DNA of 64,000 bases from Sthenelais limicola (taxonomy: Eukaryota; Annelida; Polychaeta; Phyllodocida; Sigalionidae), in assembly GCA_942159475.1 (NCBI GenBank), contig OW804097.1, positions 36,158,298-36,222,297 of the forward strand, read 5' to 3'. The notes below the pieces were generated by a model. That model did not search any database, had not been told where the DNA came from, and worked only from the letters and a program-made list of their open reading frames with translations. This document shows positions 22,301 through 34,726 of the stretch, piece after piece; within the stretch, counting starts at the first letter, position 1; the number at the start of each line of letters is the position of its first letter. The position numbers and the translations under genes were made by a program.

Positions 22301-24458
22301 ATAACTAAAGCATGTTAGGCCTACTGTTCTTCCATATGTAGGCCTACCTGAAATGCTATTTTTAATAACAACAGTTTCGACAAAGAGTCTTGGAATTGTT
22401 AGGCCTACCCTTACTGGTGCAAGGTAGACCTAACGTTTAAAATATAAATATCATTTTTACGTCTTAGCACTATAGGCCTATGAGGCAAGAGGGCAGGATG
22501 AAAGCAATAAAAAGATTTGTACAAACAAAAAAACTAAAATAACAGTTTCAATGTTTAAAGTGAACATTCCTCTGATTTCTGTATTCAATTTACATTATGG
22601 GGACATATTTCAAAATGTAAATTCTAAATGTGGAGGAAAATGGCCGATACAGTCATAAACCGTCTGGAACTTGGATGCTGGTCTGAGTCTGAATAGGCCT
22701 AGCTACCATCGAACGGACTTCTATAGCAATATGCAGGTTATGTTATTTTTATTATATTATTATTATAATACTTTTATTCAAAGCGCCCACTCTAAGTCTA
22801 AGCAAAATGTGGCCTATCTCTTGAATGGTTTGAATTACAGCAACACTGGTTAAAGCTAAATATAAACTGTCACCTATGCTCACCATATATTCTAACCTAA
22901 AGTTGTCTTCATGTGTCATATTGACAAAATTAAGAAAAAAAGGAAAATAGTCAAGATGTGAGTTTTGCCCCCCCCCCCTGGGTGGGGCATATTGCCCTTT
23001 GGTTGGGGCAAAACGCCCATGGGTAGGTGTTTTGCCACAGTCAGCTCTTCATGCCATTTATAAACATCATGCATAAAATAACATATTCTAAGTTGATAAT
23101 CAGAGAGGAAAGGGAAAAGTTGGTATGTGGGAAGCCTTTTATTCCCCAAATATGTCAGAAATAGTTATTTGTATAACATTTCTTAATTCATTTTTATCAA
23201 TAGGCAAAGCACTGGGCCAACGCGCCCATTGTGTGGGGCAAAACGCCCAGGGGGGTGGGGCAAAATGCTCACTGGGCCTTTTGCCCCACCCCAGCATGGG
23301 CCTTTTGCCCCATTGGTACATTGTGCACTTAGCTACATTATGATGATTTACCGCTCATTGACAATCTGTTAAATGACAAGTTAACACCCATAGTTAATGA
23401 TAAATGTTGGGTTATGGAATATGTGAACCCTTGACAACCCATACTATTTAAATGTATAAATCCCTCCACTAAAGAATCGTTTACTCCAAGATTTCAATTT
23501 GTTTTATTAGGCCCTATAGATTTACTGCTAGACCTACGCGAGTTATGATTGAATTATGTCAATACTTCTACCGTCATCATTATTACAGGAATTGTATCGT
23601 TTGTATTAGGGCCTACTGTTGTCGTTTTGTAGTGTCAGGTTCATAATCTGGTCCTATAAATAGCTATAAATAGCTAGGGTTTGAAGAAATATTGCTGTTT
23701 CAGCAAGTTCAGCTTAGCTGATTGACAATTATCCTGCCTGACCTTGATTCCCTGATGAAGGTCATCCGTCAATGCTGTTTACAATGAGCTAGCTGACCCA
23801 AAGAAATGTTGCTTCCAGAGACAGAATTAACACAGACATACACGGCACTAAACGGGTAGGAATTGTCCGAAGGATAATTCCTCCTCATTGGACCGGAACT
23901 CTGGAGGCAATACACACTCCCACACTGGAGGTGGGACCGGAAGGGTCAGAGGCCAAACACCACCATCGCCCTCACTTCTCCGCTGACCACAAAGACAGCA
24001 ACACGTATGATTGTGTACTCCAGGTGCCCTATTCTTCGACTTTTACACCTCAAGTCAGGGACAGCATCAAGTGTTCATTATAACCATATCTACTAATTAC
24101 CCCAAATCTGAATAAAGATATCTCAACGCACATCTTGAGTTCTCGTTGTTTCATGACTGTTAATCTAAACATTAGCCTACCTTTATATATATATCTCCGG
24201 AGATGCACATGTTCGATACTATAATGTTTTATCTCATGATTTTTGTGTGAATTATGTCACGTCGTTTTGAGTCTGGGGGCAAGGGGACGTACGGATACTT
24301 TGTCTAGTTGATTATCTACCGATGATCCGTATATCCATAGTTATTTGGTAGGCCTACCGTATCTGATGAGAATTTAATAGTTTAATTTATAGATATTCTC
24401 TCTGATTAATGAAAATTAATTACATATCAGTAGAGGGGAAGGGGTCTCGCTGTATACC
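22289..24458. other. Intergenic, GGCCTA-rich, with GGGGCAAAA repeats
   Basis: No supported gene. Two patches rich in GGGGCAAAACGCCC and its inverse lie at 22964-23040 and 23210-23317. TAGGCCTA-type strings are frequent. Confidence 0.5.
22964..23317. repeat. GGGGCAAAAYGCCC inverted/direct repeat patches
   Basis: GTTTTGCCCC, GGGGCATATTGCCC, GGGGCAAAACGCCCATGGG, then GGGGCAAAACGCCCAGGGG, GGGGCAAAATGCTC and TTTTGCCCC units alternate in both orientations over 350 bp with a 170-bp unrelated spacer. Confidence 0.65.
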
Positions 24459-24665
24459 CACTCTAGGTTCAAACCCTCAGATCAGATAATTAAGAATGGT
24501 ATGTCAGCCTACTTCACTTATCAGTTTCCTGGCTTAGGACTCGGCGTTTAATGGGAATATGATGATATTTTGCGGTCTTCATGGAATTATAATGGCACTT
24601 TGCGGTTTGCGGCGAGAGGTTTTCCCTTCGTTTGAAGGGACTTTCTCATCTTTGGGCCTAGACTA
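24459..24665 (+). mobile_element. M2 element
   Basis: Starts CACTCTAGGTTCAAACCCTC, ends TTTGGGCCTAGACT. Internal blocks AATGGGAATATGATG, AATTATAATGGCACTTTGCG and TTTCCCTTCGTTTGAAGGGA match the other copies. Confidence 0.85.
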
Positions 24666-25438
24666 TACCAGGGTAGGCCGGAGTATTAATAGATGATGGT
24701 TATGAAGAACATTAATAAAGTTGTTGGGATGGGATCTGCCAACCGTCTGAATTTCAATACTTGCTTTGCTTATGACTTGGGTTGATTAAGAGAAGTGGGG
24801 GTTGAGTTTGAAAGGAAGTTGGTATTAGTTTATCAAGCTTTCGGGCTATTGGGGACCTACATCAGGAGCGTGAACACATTTTAATCACATATCAATCAAT
24901 CTTTATACTTAGGCCTATTTTAGCTTGAAACTAGGCCTATATTAAAGTGAAGTTACCGCAGGAAAGGATTTCGGCGGGTCTCCGATAAATGTGGACTTTC
25001 AAGAAACCCGCAGCAAAAACAACCAGACAAAATACTCCAAATTGTGGTCAAATGATTTTTAGATCGGTTGAAATAGGACGGAGGAATAAGTAGCTAATCA
25101 TTTGTGATGTGTTCTTTTGCACACACTCTGAAGGGGGAACCTTTTTGCATAGACTCAAGAGGTGTGTGTGTGTCGGGTGGGGTCGGGGGAGACCATCCTT
25201 TTCTGCACAGACTCGATCAGAACTTCAACTACAATGATGATGAGAGGGGGGGGGATGCAATTTTGCACACACTTTCAAGGGGGCCACGAAATGTAGTACA
25301 AGACTTCGGTTGATATAATTTTGCACAAGAATGTTTCTCCAATTATCCTCCCTCCCTCCCTCACCTTCAGTTGTTAATTATGAACAGTCCCTTATCTAAG
25401 AATGCAACTTTAATGTGCGTCTCTTTCAGATGGAATAT
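24666..25438. other. Intergenic, nothing recognised
   Basis: Between an M2 and an M1 element; contains short GT- and G-rich tracts near 25160-25260 only. Confidence 0.5.
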
Positions 25439-25723
25439 GGGTCAGATTTTCAGAAAATGTACAATTAGCAGCTCTACACATTTAGGAAGTTCTGCTAAAT
25501 TAGACTGGAAAATGAAGAATACCGGGTATATCTGGGGATATTTCGTATCACGTTGATTTATAGTATCTGTTTTGCTATGTTAAACTGTATTTTGAAGCTC
25601 ATTGCTGTCTTAAATGTGGGTTATTTGAGAGAATTAGTGAAGGCGAATTGTACATATTCTGAAGATCTGGTTATTTAAGAAGATTGGCGAAGTTGAATTG
25701 TACATTTTCTGAAAATCTGACCC
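25439..25723 (+). mobile_element. M1 element with duplicated right end
   Basis: Exact target duplication ATAT. Longer than usual (285 bp) because the terminal block GTTATTT(G)AGA...GAATTGTACAT...CTGAA occurs twice at the right (about 25618-25668 and 25669-25723). Confidence 0.88.
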
Positions 25724-28078
25724 ATATGTTATTAGGCGAAATAAAGTACCGTGTCCATTGGATGAAGTAAATTACAAGAAAATGGAGCATATTATATGTA
25801 TTTTTTCTTTTCTTTATTACATGCGTAATTCAGCAAAGATAACAAACGTCAATGTCATATGTTTACAGTCATGAAATCAACCAGAGCAACATCTGTATAA
25901 CCAGTTATCCACTTTATAGCAAAATAAATCCAATCTTCTTCATATAGACTACATCTTATATAGACGGCATGACTGACATTATAACTAAGAATTGTATACA
26001 TTGTATACAACTTGTTAAATTTGCAAATGCAGCGCTTTATAGACACGTATACTGAGATGTGTTACCCGTTTAACCATCATAACATTACATCAACTTTTAA
26101 ATTACTCCATAGCAAGACGCTCATCAGTGACTGAATTGAATGTACAAATACATTGGTATGTTTATAAAGGAAAATGCGAGTTATATTACGGAATGACCAA
26201 GGCAACGCATTTCACGACATGGTACTCGGAGTTTTCTTGAACGATTTAAGTATCAATGCCATTTTAATATCATTCCAGCATGTTTTTCACATGATTTAGC
26301 ATTGATTCATGATCAGAGCATGTAACCCTCACTGACTAAATAACTTTGAGTACTTTAAGTCAAGAGGTTTTAGCTGTTGAGAATAATGTACATTTTGATT
26401 TAGGCTATACACTTCTGTTTATGGGAACAGTCATGACTATACTAGGAACAGTTTTCTCATCGAGTGTGTGGAAGGAGGAATGAAGCTCAATACCACAAAG
26501 TGTTTTGCTTGGTGTCCAACAATTCTTTTTCTATAAGGTGGCATCACACATGGCTGCTAAGGGTATTGGTTTCAGCACTTCATATCTAAAGTGTAGTATC
26601 ATGTTTTTATATACATAGCCATACAAGTCACACTTGTAAGAGCAACTATCGTAATATGTAATATCAATACATACGTATAAACCATGATAGATGGATAGAG
26701 GGATGCCAATGCTTGATTGCATTTGTGCTGGAATATTTAGTAAAAGGTAACACAGCTCCAGGACGACCAAATAACCTGGAGGTAAACTGTATACTTGTCT
26801 AGCAAACCCGGCTTGTATATACATGCATATCTGCCTATATTTGAGCGTTCTAAATATTCCTTTTTACAATTGGTCTGAACATGATATCAGAAACCATATG
26901 CCTCGAGTATAGATGTTCACCTTGTAATGGCCAGAGGTTATGCCTAGGGTGAAAACTGTCAAGGTGTTAAGTAAGCGAGTGATGACATCTATCTGGCAGG
27001 TAAAATGCCTATCAAAGTAGTTTTAAGTCTCCATTCATTTGCCCCTGAATTATCATTATCAGTTCCTCACTCTATCACTTTGGGCAGTGATAGGTATTTA
27101 GGCACGGCAGTCCTGGATGAAAGGGACATTTGTGATGCAGTCATTAATATAAAAAATAAATAGGGAATCGCTCAGCAAACCACCTTGAAACCCTCTCAGG
27201 AATGCGTTAATGTTTATACAGATAGGTGAACACCGTCTCGGCCTCATACAAATCTTCCATGTTATCCTTGGGTATAGGCTTTCCAACCACACACTGTTCT
27301 GTTGTTCCATGTGCAAGAAAGGTGTAACAGCATATATATATCATGCTAAATAGTGGTATCGCTTCCCTGTCAAGGGCATCATCATCATCACAATATATTC
27401 ATCAAACATGAAACGGAACAAAAATGAAATTTATAAATAGTATCAAAATATCCCCTAGCCTCATAAAGTTGGGAATGATCTTTGTAGTACTGAACAGGGT
27501 TGCGTGTGTCTTCATTCAAAGACAACCCAATAGTGTTGTGTTTAATAAAAAACCACTCTGTGGCTCGCAACACACATAAAACGTAAGATGTACATCAAAT
27601 TATGTAATTGCATCATTAAGCACCAGGATTACTCCTCCTATTTTCAATGTCTCTGTTGAAACAGAACTCTGTAGAACGAACACATGACTGCAGATAATAT
27701 ATAATAATATTCAGCCCAGTTATACATTCCCATCATTTCAGGATCTCCATATTCATCCTTCAACTTTTGTACAGATCAGTATTTAAATATCTGACATTTA
27801 AACAATCCTCATACATATCACAGCTGACCATTGACATACCCTTTCCTCTATAAAATTTCAATGCCAAGATCTGCCCTCGCAAGTCGTATCTCGTAACTGG
27901 CCTACATTGCACTTGGTAAATATTATCAGAGCACTTTTTGATAGAAAATATAGACAAAAACATTGAATATGACTCAAAGCCATTGTGTTGCAACCTAGCA
28001 AAAGGCTTCTTAGGTGTCCCATCAGATAGTAAAGACAGATGAAATGTTAACTAAGTCAACGCACAAATTGCTCGGCGT
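25724..28078. other. Bestrophin 3' flank, nothing else recognised
   Basis: Should hold the 3' UTR of the bestrophin gene at its right end. Several 60-97 codon open frames exist here, but none resembles a known protein and none has splice or codon support. No transposon family of the window occurs in these 2.3 kb. Confidence 0.5.
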
Positions 28079-28916
28079 TTAAACTGTTTCATTTTTGGCA
28101 ATGTCAAGTAAAGGAGTGAGGCTATTAACCGTGCACTGATTAGAGTCTGGAGCCTCATATTCAGGAAGGCTTTCACTTGAAGATGATTCCTGTAGAGTGC
28201 CTTCTTCCACTGTTGATTTCTCTTGTTGTTTTTGGTTTTCAGATTCTTCCTCCTCTTTCTTTCGGTTAAAAGAAAATATTTGTTTCTCTTCCTCAAATCG
28301 GATGGTTGCCGAAGGAGTTGCAGATATACCCGAAGCGACACCGATAACACTGATCGAGGGAGCGATAGATGGTGTAACAGATGGAGCCACTGAACTTCCG
28401 GGTTTCTCCAGGCTCATCATACTTGCAGAGTCAAAGTCAAAGCCACCGGAAGTTGACACGATGCTTTCCCGCGCAAAGGCCTGACTCAGTACCCGCTGGT
28501 GGGTCAGTGGACTTGGAAGTTTGGCTGGAACTGCACTGATATCAAACCGAGAACCTGGCTCTTGGTTGAGCCAACCATCAATGTAAGGAGGTATTTTGGG
28601 AACTGTTGCAGGACCATTGAGGGTCTGCATCAATTTGTTCTCTGATTTCTCATGGCTGTGGTTAGCTTTGAGTCCGTCTAGGGTGCTTTTGGACAGGCTG
28701 ACGTTGGATTTGAGATGGTTGGCCATCAGGAGGTTGTTAGTAAGGTGATGACGACTGACACTGGGTGAATCAGTTGGACTCATCATGACTGAGGCCACCT
28801 TGCTTCCCATTCCCATGCCACTGTAAATTCTATTCTGGGAAAGCTGTAGTTCGAGCGCAGGATCTTCACGGATTGTCTCCATAGGGTTGATAATCTTCAT
28901 TTGGTCCTCAGAGATA
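28079..28916 (-). CDS. BEST: Bestrophin exon 6, variable C-terminal tail
   Basis: Acceptor TTTGTTTTAG, stop TAA at 28079-28081. The first residues [19 protein letters not shown] keep the frame. Then a Ser/Pro-rich, probably disordered regulatory tail of about 280 residues with no recognised domain. Confidence 0.88.
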
Positions 28917-31900
28917 CTAAAACAAAAAAAAGTATTTGTATACTCAATGGATGAACACTATCTATCACAGGTCTATATGAATTAGGTTAAATTGCAATAA
29001 CAGAATGTTACAATGCCTATAAGTCTGCATAAGTAAACCTAAATCGATATGGATGTACTAGCCTAAGACAGATTTTTGTATTCATCATGTATTCTCACCT
29101 TAACTGAGCAGTAGAACCCATAAAGGGTTTGGTGATGGATGATATGGCTGATTTGGTGTAGGGAAGGAAGGCAGGAGGTTGTTCATCCCAGTAAATATCC
29201 CTCTCCAGCTTGGGATAGGTGCCATACATATCGTCCACAAATAAAATGGATAGCTGCATATTACGATCAATGATCCAGTTCATATCGAAATCATCGTCGT
29301 CCTCACCAAATGGATTAATCATTTGCTCCGCGACCTGCATAAAAGAAATAGCAGAATTCTTTTATTAATTATCACAGAATATACTATACTGCCACTACAT
29401 TCATGTCCTGATCTTTTCCGTTTAAACATATTCATTGACCAAATGGAGTTTCAGCTAAAAGCGAGTGCACTGAGACCATTATTTTCTACTAGACTTGGCT
29501 ATCGTATATGATAAATGTATAACAAATAATGTTGACAAAGAGATAAATGTGATGTGTTTGAGGAAAATGAGTCACAAGTCGCAAAATTGATATTTTTCAA
29601 AGTGTTTTTTTCACAAGATCTCTTTATTGAAATGTTCTGATCTTTAGAGGGTTTAGCACTTATAGTCATATGAATCCATGTATGAAATTTCGGGACATTG
29701 TATCAAATATATCTTTGCGTTTTGAAAGCCTTTGTATGGAGTATATTTAGTCACTTTACTGGTAATCATCCATCCAGAAACATTGCAAACCTTTTTTTTC
29801 ATAAATAAAATTATCAAACTTAAAATATAGAAATACTTATTAGGTGTCCTAATATTTACTATCATTGGAATCCGCTTGATATCCTCTTTTCAAATATGAT
29901 GATATCTCAAAATCCATATTTCGCAACTTATGACTCATTTTCCTAAAACGGATCACAAATAGAAATCAATTGGCTACAGCTCCGTACCTTCAGCCATCCC
30001 ATGTAGAAGAAGAATTGCAGTACTGTAAAGACTGGGACAAAGATGTCTACTTCATGACCAGTGTAGCCTTTGAGAGGATCAAGGAACTGTCGGCCTAGAA
30101 TACAGCCAGTGAAGAATGTGTAGACAGCGAGTGTTGTGACTTGAGTGTATACCAGAGGAATGCTGATCCAATCATAGTTATACAGCATGCCCAGGTTGCT
30201 CCGGTAGGTCATGAGCTCTTCCATGAGTACCTTCATCAAGTAATCATCAGCAATCATACCCTGGATCCGGATGTCTTTGATTAGGTTGAAGCACCAGTTG
30301 AAAGGCACCCACCAGCGACCGTGCGGGGTGTTAACTTCTTCCATCATCTTCTGCTCATTGGGTGTCATGAGACCTGCAAAATACAAATGGAAAGAAACGA
30401 TGAAACATTTGGTGGTTATTTCATTCTGCTTTTCTTTAGTTTTGAAAAATAATGTCAAACTATTTTTGGTGTGCTGTTGGAATGATCACTTGGCACAGGG
30501 GCTGGTTCCAGAAGCTCCATCCTAGAGATCAGCAAGCCAACAGCACACCTGAACTTACCTTTCAACCTGTGGAAACAAAGTTCTAGTTATGAGGGGAGAG
30601 ATAGTGGGTTAATGTCAGTAGTGAATAGAAATACGTTACCGGTCTACGTTACCTTGGATCTCATTTTCTCATGTGTGCTCTACGGCAACACTCCATCTTT
30701 GTGTATTTTTCCCCACCGTCACACTTCATATCTTGACACACCTCTGGTCTTGACTGAGATGATTTTTCAAATAAGTCTGGGACCTAAAGCCAGGAACTCT
30801 CAAGCCTGTGAGTCTTTGAGTCACTAAATGGTCTCTCCACTGCGTGGTATCACCATACCCTCTCTTATTCATAACCGGTACTTTCTTGTAACCTAAAGTC
30901 AACCTAGTCAGGTCAACCGCCTGGAAATAAAACAGTTATCTGATGAGATGTGGTGCTCCTGTGTCACAAACGTATACAATGTAAACCAAACTATACTGTT
31001 CAGCTTTAATTGACCAAGATCCATAACTTGTTGTGGCACCAGAATCTGTCCAAGCATGGACACCCCTCCTATCAGCTCTGGACTGGGATTTCCTGCAACT
31101 AGATGTTTCTATTTGTTTCAAATTTGAAAAGCTCTAATCCAGAGAATAAACCCCACTAAAAAGTGGACTATTATTTTAAACAAGGTCACAAAGGATTTGT
31201 GGCATTGACATCGTGAGGTAAATGGAAATTAAAGATAACGAAGCCATTCGGTCAGCCATTAAAAAGCCAAAACTGGTCTATGCACAATAAGCATATGAAA
31301 CCATGAATTTGTATGAATGAATCAAAGATAATTTTAGCAGTGAATGAAACCACTTTTAATATCAGGATAAGCACATATGAAATGTAGGAACATTGATAGG
31401 GCTCAAAGAGAATGGTGTTCAAAAGGTTTTGGTGTATTAGATTTGGTCACAATAATGGTACAATAACAAAAATGCTAAAAGTTAAATAATCTATTCTGCT
31501 CTTCCGCAAATTGGAATTCTAATCTGGATTCTGGTGCTGCAAAAGAAACAAATTTCTAGGATATTAGGATACATATAATATATCCCGTTTGAATGAATGC
31601 TAAATGCTGAGGGATACCCCCTCACCATAAACGAAATAAATAGATAAATAGAATCTTGCAAATCAAATCAAATTGCCAATGAAAGGGCAAACAAATATCA
31701 AATAAATACCTACCGGCTTCGATAAGATGTTCAGTAGTTGGGAATCGTTTCTTAACAGAGACAGAAGTGTTTTGAAGGACTAGGAGTGTGGACTGCATTA
31801 TGTATCGCATGATTGTTCTTCTCACTAGTCGACAGTGATCATCAAATCCCTCAACCAGTGTGGCTACACACAGGCCAACTCTGAAAATATTTAAAAAAAA

Positions 31901-32805
31901 CCATTCATTTAATATCACATCAAAGTATTACAAAAATATATGTCACATCAATGTATTCACTAGAGCTCAAATCTCAAAAAAGTATTGCAAAAGTTCAGTA
32001 CTATTATTCCTGACAGTATAAGATTAATTTTAATCAATAACTTGCGCATATTGCATTACAGAACAGAGATAATTCTGCAGCTGTACATAACTTCTATATT
32101 TATAAACTCAGATTAGTTTTCTTTCAAGCTGAAATGTTTACTGAACCCTCTAGCCAACATTCTTTGTAAAGTAATGATTCAAGAAAAAAGGCTATTGCTA
32201 AGGTAAAGGCAGTCGGGTCAACTTTGCAGATGACCGTTAGCCTTGGTTTGGTTGAGGGCAGACGTAGATGATCTTACCTGTCTGGCCATGGAATTGCCAG
32301 GAACTGATTCCACCAGCGGGTAACTACTATTGCCACGTAGAAACCCAGTACAAAGGAGAGTGGAATCAAGTTGGTGAACTTCTCACAGTGAAGGGAAATC
32401 TTTTCAAAGATTCTGTCAAAACAAAATTAAACGCTGTATGAATAAATTTAAAAGGCAGCTTCATTTTATGAATTATATATGATGAATATATATCTGTTAA
32501 AACTTTACTGTTGTCACAATACAACTACAGTATTAAAGAACAATATAATTATCATGGCATTACATTACCTAGACGACTGATTCATCAATGATTCACAACA
32601 TAACAGAATATGGAACACAAACTTACTCTCGTTGAGCTGCATTCAGAGCAAATCTGTAGATTAGTGAGCAGCTCGCGTACAGGCAGATAAAGACCATCAT
32701 CTCCTTATACATAAGTTTGTATATGCTTCCCCTCCAGTAGAAGAGCAGCTTCGAGAACGCGGACATACGGGCGTTGGCCACCTGGCCTGAGTATGTGACT
32801 GTCAT
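28079..32805 (-). CDS. BEST: Bestrophin calcium-activated anion channel
   Basis: Six coding exons join in frame: 32627-32805, 32278-32412, 31714-31880, 29988-30373, 29099-29334, 28079-28916, giving 1941 bases and 646 residues. Bestrophins are homopentameric Ca2+-gated chloride/bicarbonate channels of the plasma membrane. Visible landmarks: N-terminus [20 protein letters not shown]; neck [20 protein letters not shown] with Ile76, Phe80 and Phe84 at the same positions as in human BEST1; [13 protein letters not shown]; and the Ca2+-clasp acidic run EDDDD at residues 300-304, again with human numbering. After about residue 367 the tail is disordered, with a Lys/Glu-rich [15 protein letters not shown] stretch, and diverges from all vertebrate paralogues. 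Length is within the BEST1-BEST3 range (585-668). All five introns are GT-AG with correct phases. Which vertebrate paralogue is closest is not resolved. Confidence 0.95.
29099..29334 (-). CDS. BEST: Bestrophin exon 5, calcium clasp
   Basis: Begins [20 protein letters not shown], the strongest family signature. Continues to [10 protein letters not shown], matching the human 'FMGST' segment that ends the conserved channel core. Acceptor TTTATGCAG, donor GTGAGA. Confidence 0.94.
29545..29960 (-). mobile_element. M3 element in bestrophin intron 4
   Basis: Nearly intact copy with ends GTTTGAGGAAAATGAGTCAC and GACTCATTTTCCTAAAACGG. It is the reverse orientation of the 14377 copy and ends 27 bases from the exon 4 donor. 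Confidence 0.86.
29988..30373 (-). CDS. BEST: Bestrophin exon 4
   Basis: Residues about 161-289: [20 protein letters not shown], the Trp-rich [11 protein letters not shown], the TM3/TM4 segment [20 protein letters not shown] and [17 protein letters not shown]. Merges what are several exons in vertebrates. Donor GTACGG is followed within 27 bases by an M3 element. Confidence 0.93.
31714..31880 (-). CDS. BEST: Bestrophin exon 3
   Basis: Encodes [20 protein letters not shown] through [14 protein letters not shown], the cytosolic helices conserved in the family. Acceptor ATATTTTCAG, donor GTAGGT. Confidence 0.92.
32278..32412 (-). CDS. BEST: Bestrophin exon 2, pore neck
   Basis: Codes for residues 60-105, including the hydrophobic gate Ile76-Phe80-Phe84 and [14 protein letters not shown]. 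Acceptor TTTTGACAG, donor GTAAGA. Confidence 0.93.
32627..32805 (-). CDS. BEST: Bestrophin exon 1 (start)
   Basis: ATG at 32803-32805, donor GTAAGT below 32627. Encodes the N-terminal helix and TM1. An acceptor-like TTAAACAG lies 8 bases before the ATG, so the 5' UTR is probably interrupted by an intron. Confidence 0.93.
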
Positions 32806-32813
32806 CTTGAGAT

Positions 32814-33398
32814 CTGTTTAATGTAGGAAGTATGTGTTCCTCTCTGGTAGATTCTAGTCTGAGGTAGGATGTACCCACTGATATCTGTAGTTAATAGATC
32901 TGACTCTTCTGTTTTGATCTGGCAGTGTATGAGCCGTGAGGTAGTTGGCTTTTGAAGACTTGGTCAGTTATTGTGATAATACACAATAAAGTAACCTGTA
33001 ATGGTGTAAGAAGAAGAAGAAAGTGTAAGTTTGATGTATAGCTGAAACCACTTGATCAACATGGAATAATACTCCTTCACTCTGGCTGAGCTTGTCCAAA
33101 GCAGATGTGTATTCCTGCACTGACAATACATGCTTTCTCTTGGTAAGGGAGTGAAATAATAGCACTAAGAGCAATGCAATTTGATATATGTGTATCACAT
33201 GCAGGCACACAGTACAGTGCTTGACCTGAGTGGCTTTAATAGGAACTCTCCTTCAGTGCAACGGGTTTGCCATTGACCAACACAAGATTGACCAGGTGAA
33301 CTAGATGTGTTAATCTGTTCACCATCTCTCTTGAATACTTCTACGTAATATTGATTGGAGTTGAACTCATACGACCCAAGGTTATACCATACACAAAT
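32814..33398 (-). other. Bestrophin upstream region
   Basis: Directly 5' of the bestrophin start. AAGAAGAAGAA microsatellite at about 33009-33022. No other feature; if the 5' UTR has an intron, this is intronic. Confidence 0.5.
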
Positions 33399-33633
33399 AG
33401 GTCAGATTTTCAGAAAATGTACAAATGGCAGCTCTACACATTTAGTAAATTCTGCTAAATTAGGCTGCAATTTGGCCAATACTAGGTAAATTCGAGTATA
33501 TTCGACATTGTATTAATTCTAGCAATATGTTTGTATAGGTTGACCTGTAATTTGAACTTTATTGTCATCTTAAATTTGGGTTATTTAAGAAGAATGGCGA
33601 AGTTGAATTGTACAATTTCTGAAAATCTGACCC
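33399..33633 (+). mobile_element. M1 element
   Basis: Exact target duplication AAAT. First base of the left end mutated (AGGTCAG). Confidence 0.87.
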
Positions 33634-33725
33634 AAATAGGTTATTCCATAAGACAAAGCTTAGTATATGGCTTGACGCCCAAGTCTAAGGTCAGCCAAAC
33701 ATCCCCAATTTGTCAACATGTACAT

Positions 33726-33961
33726 GGGTCAGACTTTCTGAAACTGTACAATTCAACTTCAACAATCCTCTCAAATAACCCAGATTTCAGACGAAAATAA
33801 AGTTCAAAATACAGTTCAACCTAGCCTAACAGATTGCTAGAATGAATGCAATGCCGAATATACTCGAATTTACCTAGTATTGACCAAATTGCAGCGATAA
33901 TTTAGCAGAATTTACTAAATGTATACAGCTGCCAATTGTACATTTTCTGAAAATCTGACCC
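33726..33961 (-). mobile_element. M1 element
   Basis: GGGTCAGACTTTCTGAAACT to CTGAAAATCTGACCC; flanks ACAT and ATAT. Confidence 0.88.
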
Positions 33962-34022
33962 ATATGAGCGCACACAGCAAAGGCCTTATTGATGCTTGGG
34001 CGTTCACTAGACAGAGGCTTGT

Positions 34023-34312
34023 GGGTCAGATTTTCAGAAAATGTACAATTGGCCTTCACCAAACCTCTCAAATAACCCACATTTAAGAAAAAAAATTAGC
34101 TTCAAAATGCAGATTAACATAACAGAACTGCCACTTTAAATCAATGTGATACCAAATATACTCAGATATACCCGGTATTTATCTATTTTTATGCCTGATT
34201 TAGGAGAATTTCCTAAATGTGTAGAGCGAATTTACCTAATATTGACCAAATTGTAGCAGAATTTACTAAATGTGTACAGCTGCCAATTGTACATTTTCTG
34301 AAAATCTGACCC
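34023..34312 (-). mobile_element. M1 element, mosaic copy
   Basis: 290 bp rather than about 235. The inner-right block (AATTTACCTAATATTGACCA...TTTACTAAATGTGTA) follows an already complete version of the same block, and the flanks differ (TTGT, ACAC). This points to recombination between two M1 copies. Confidence 0.82.
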
Positions 34313-34486
34313 ACACGTGCTACGTAATACGTACGTGTACGTAGTATTTACTAGTGAACACCTTATGCAATAAATGGCAGATGAAATTACTCGGACCCAG
34401 TTCCGAACCTAAGAAATTGTAAGGTTTAACCCCAATAGCTTATGTAGTGTTCAAGGGAGATGGGAACAGTACATGCAGGCCATTAA

Positions 34487-34726
34487 GGGTCAGATTGTTT
34501 AAACATGCACAATTGGCAGCTCTACAAATTTAGGTAATTTTGCTAAATTAGACTGAAAAATGATGAATATCGGGTATATATTGAGTATATTTGGTGTCGC
34601 ATTGATTTAAAGTATTTAAAGTTTTGCTATGTTAAACTGCATTTTGAAACTCATTTCTGTCTTACCTGTGGGCTATTTGAGAGAATTATTGAAGGCGAAA
34701 TGTACCTTTTCTGAAGAGCTGATCCT
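34487..34726 (+). mobile_element. M1 element, diverged
   Basis: Left end GGGTCAGATTGTTTAAACAT, right end CTGAAGAGCTGATCC. Both ends carry substitutions; no clear target duplication. Confidence 0.78.

Noticed and set aside
24470..24490. GGTTCAAACCC as a tRNA T-loop/B box
   Set aside because: It is part of the M2 end (CTAGGTTCAAACCCTC) and no cloverleaf can be drawn around it.
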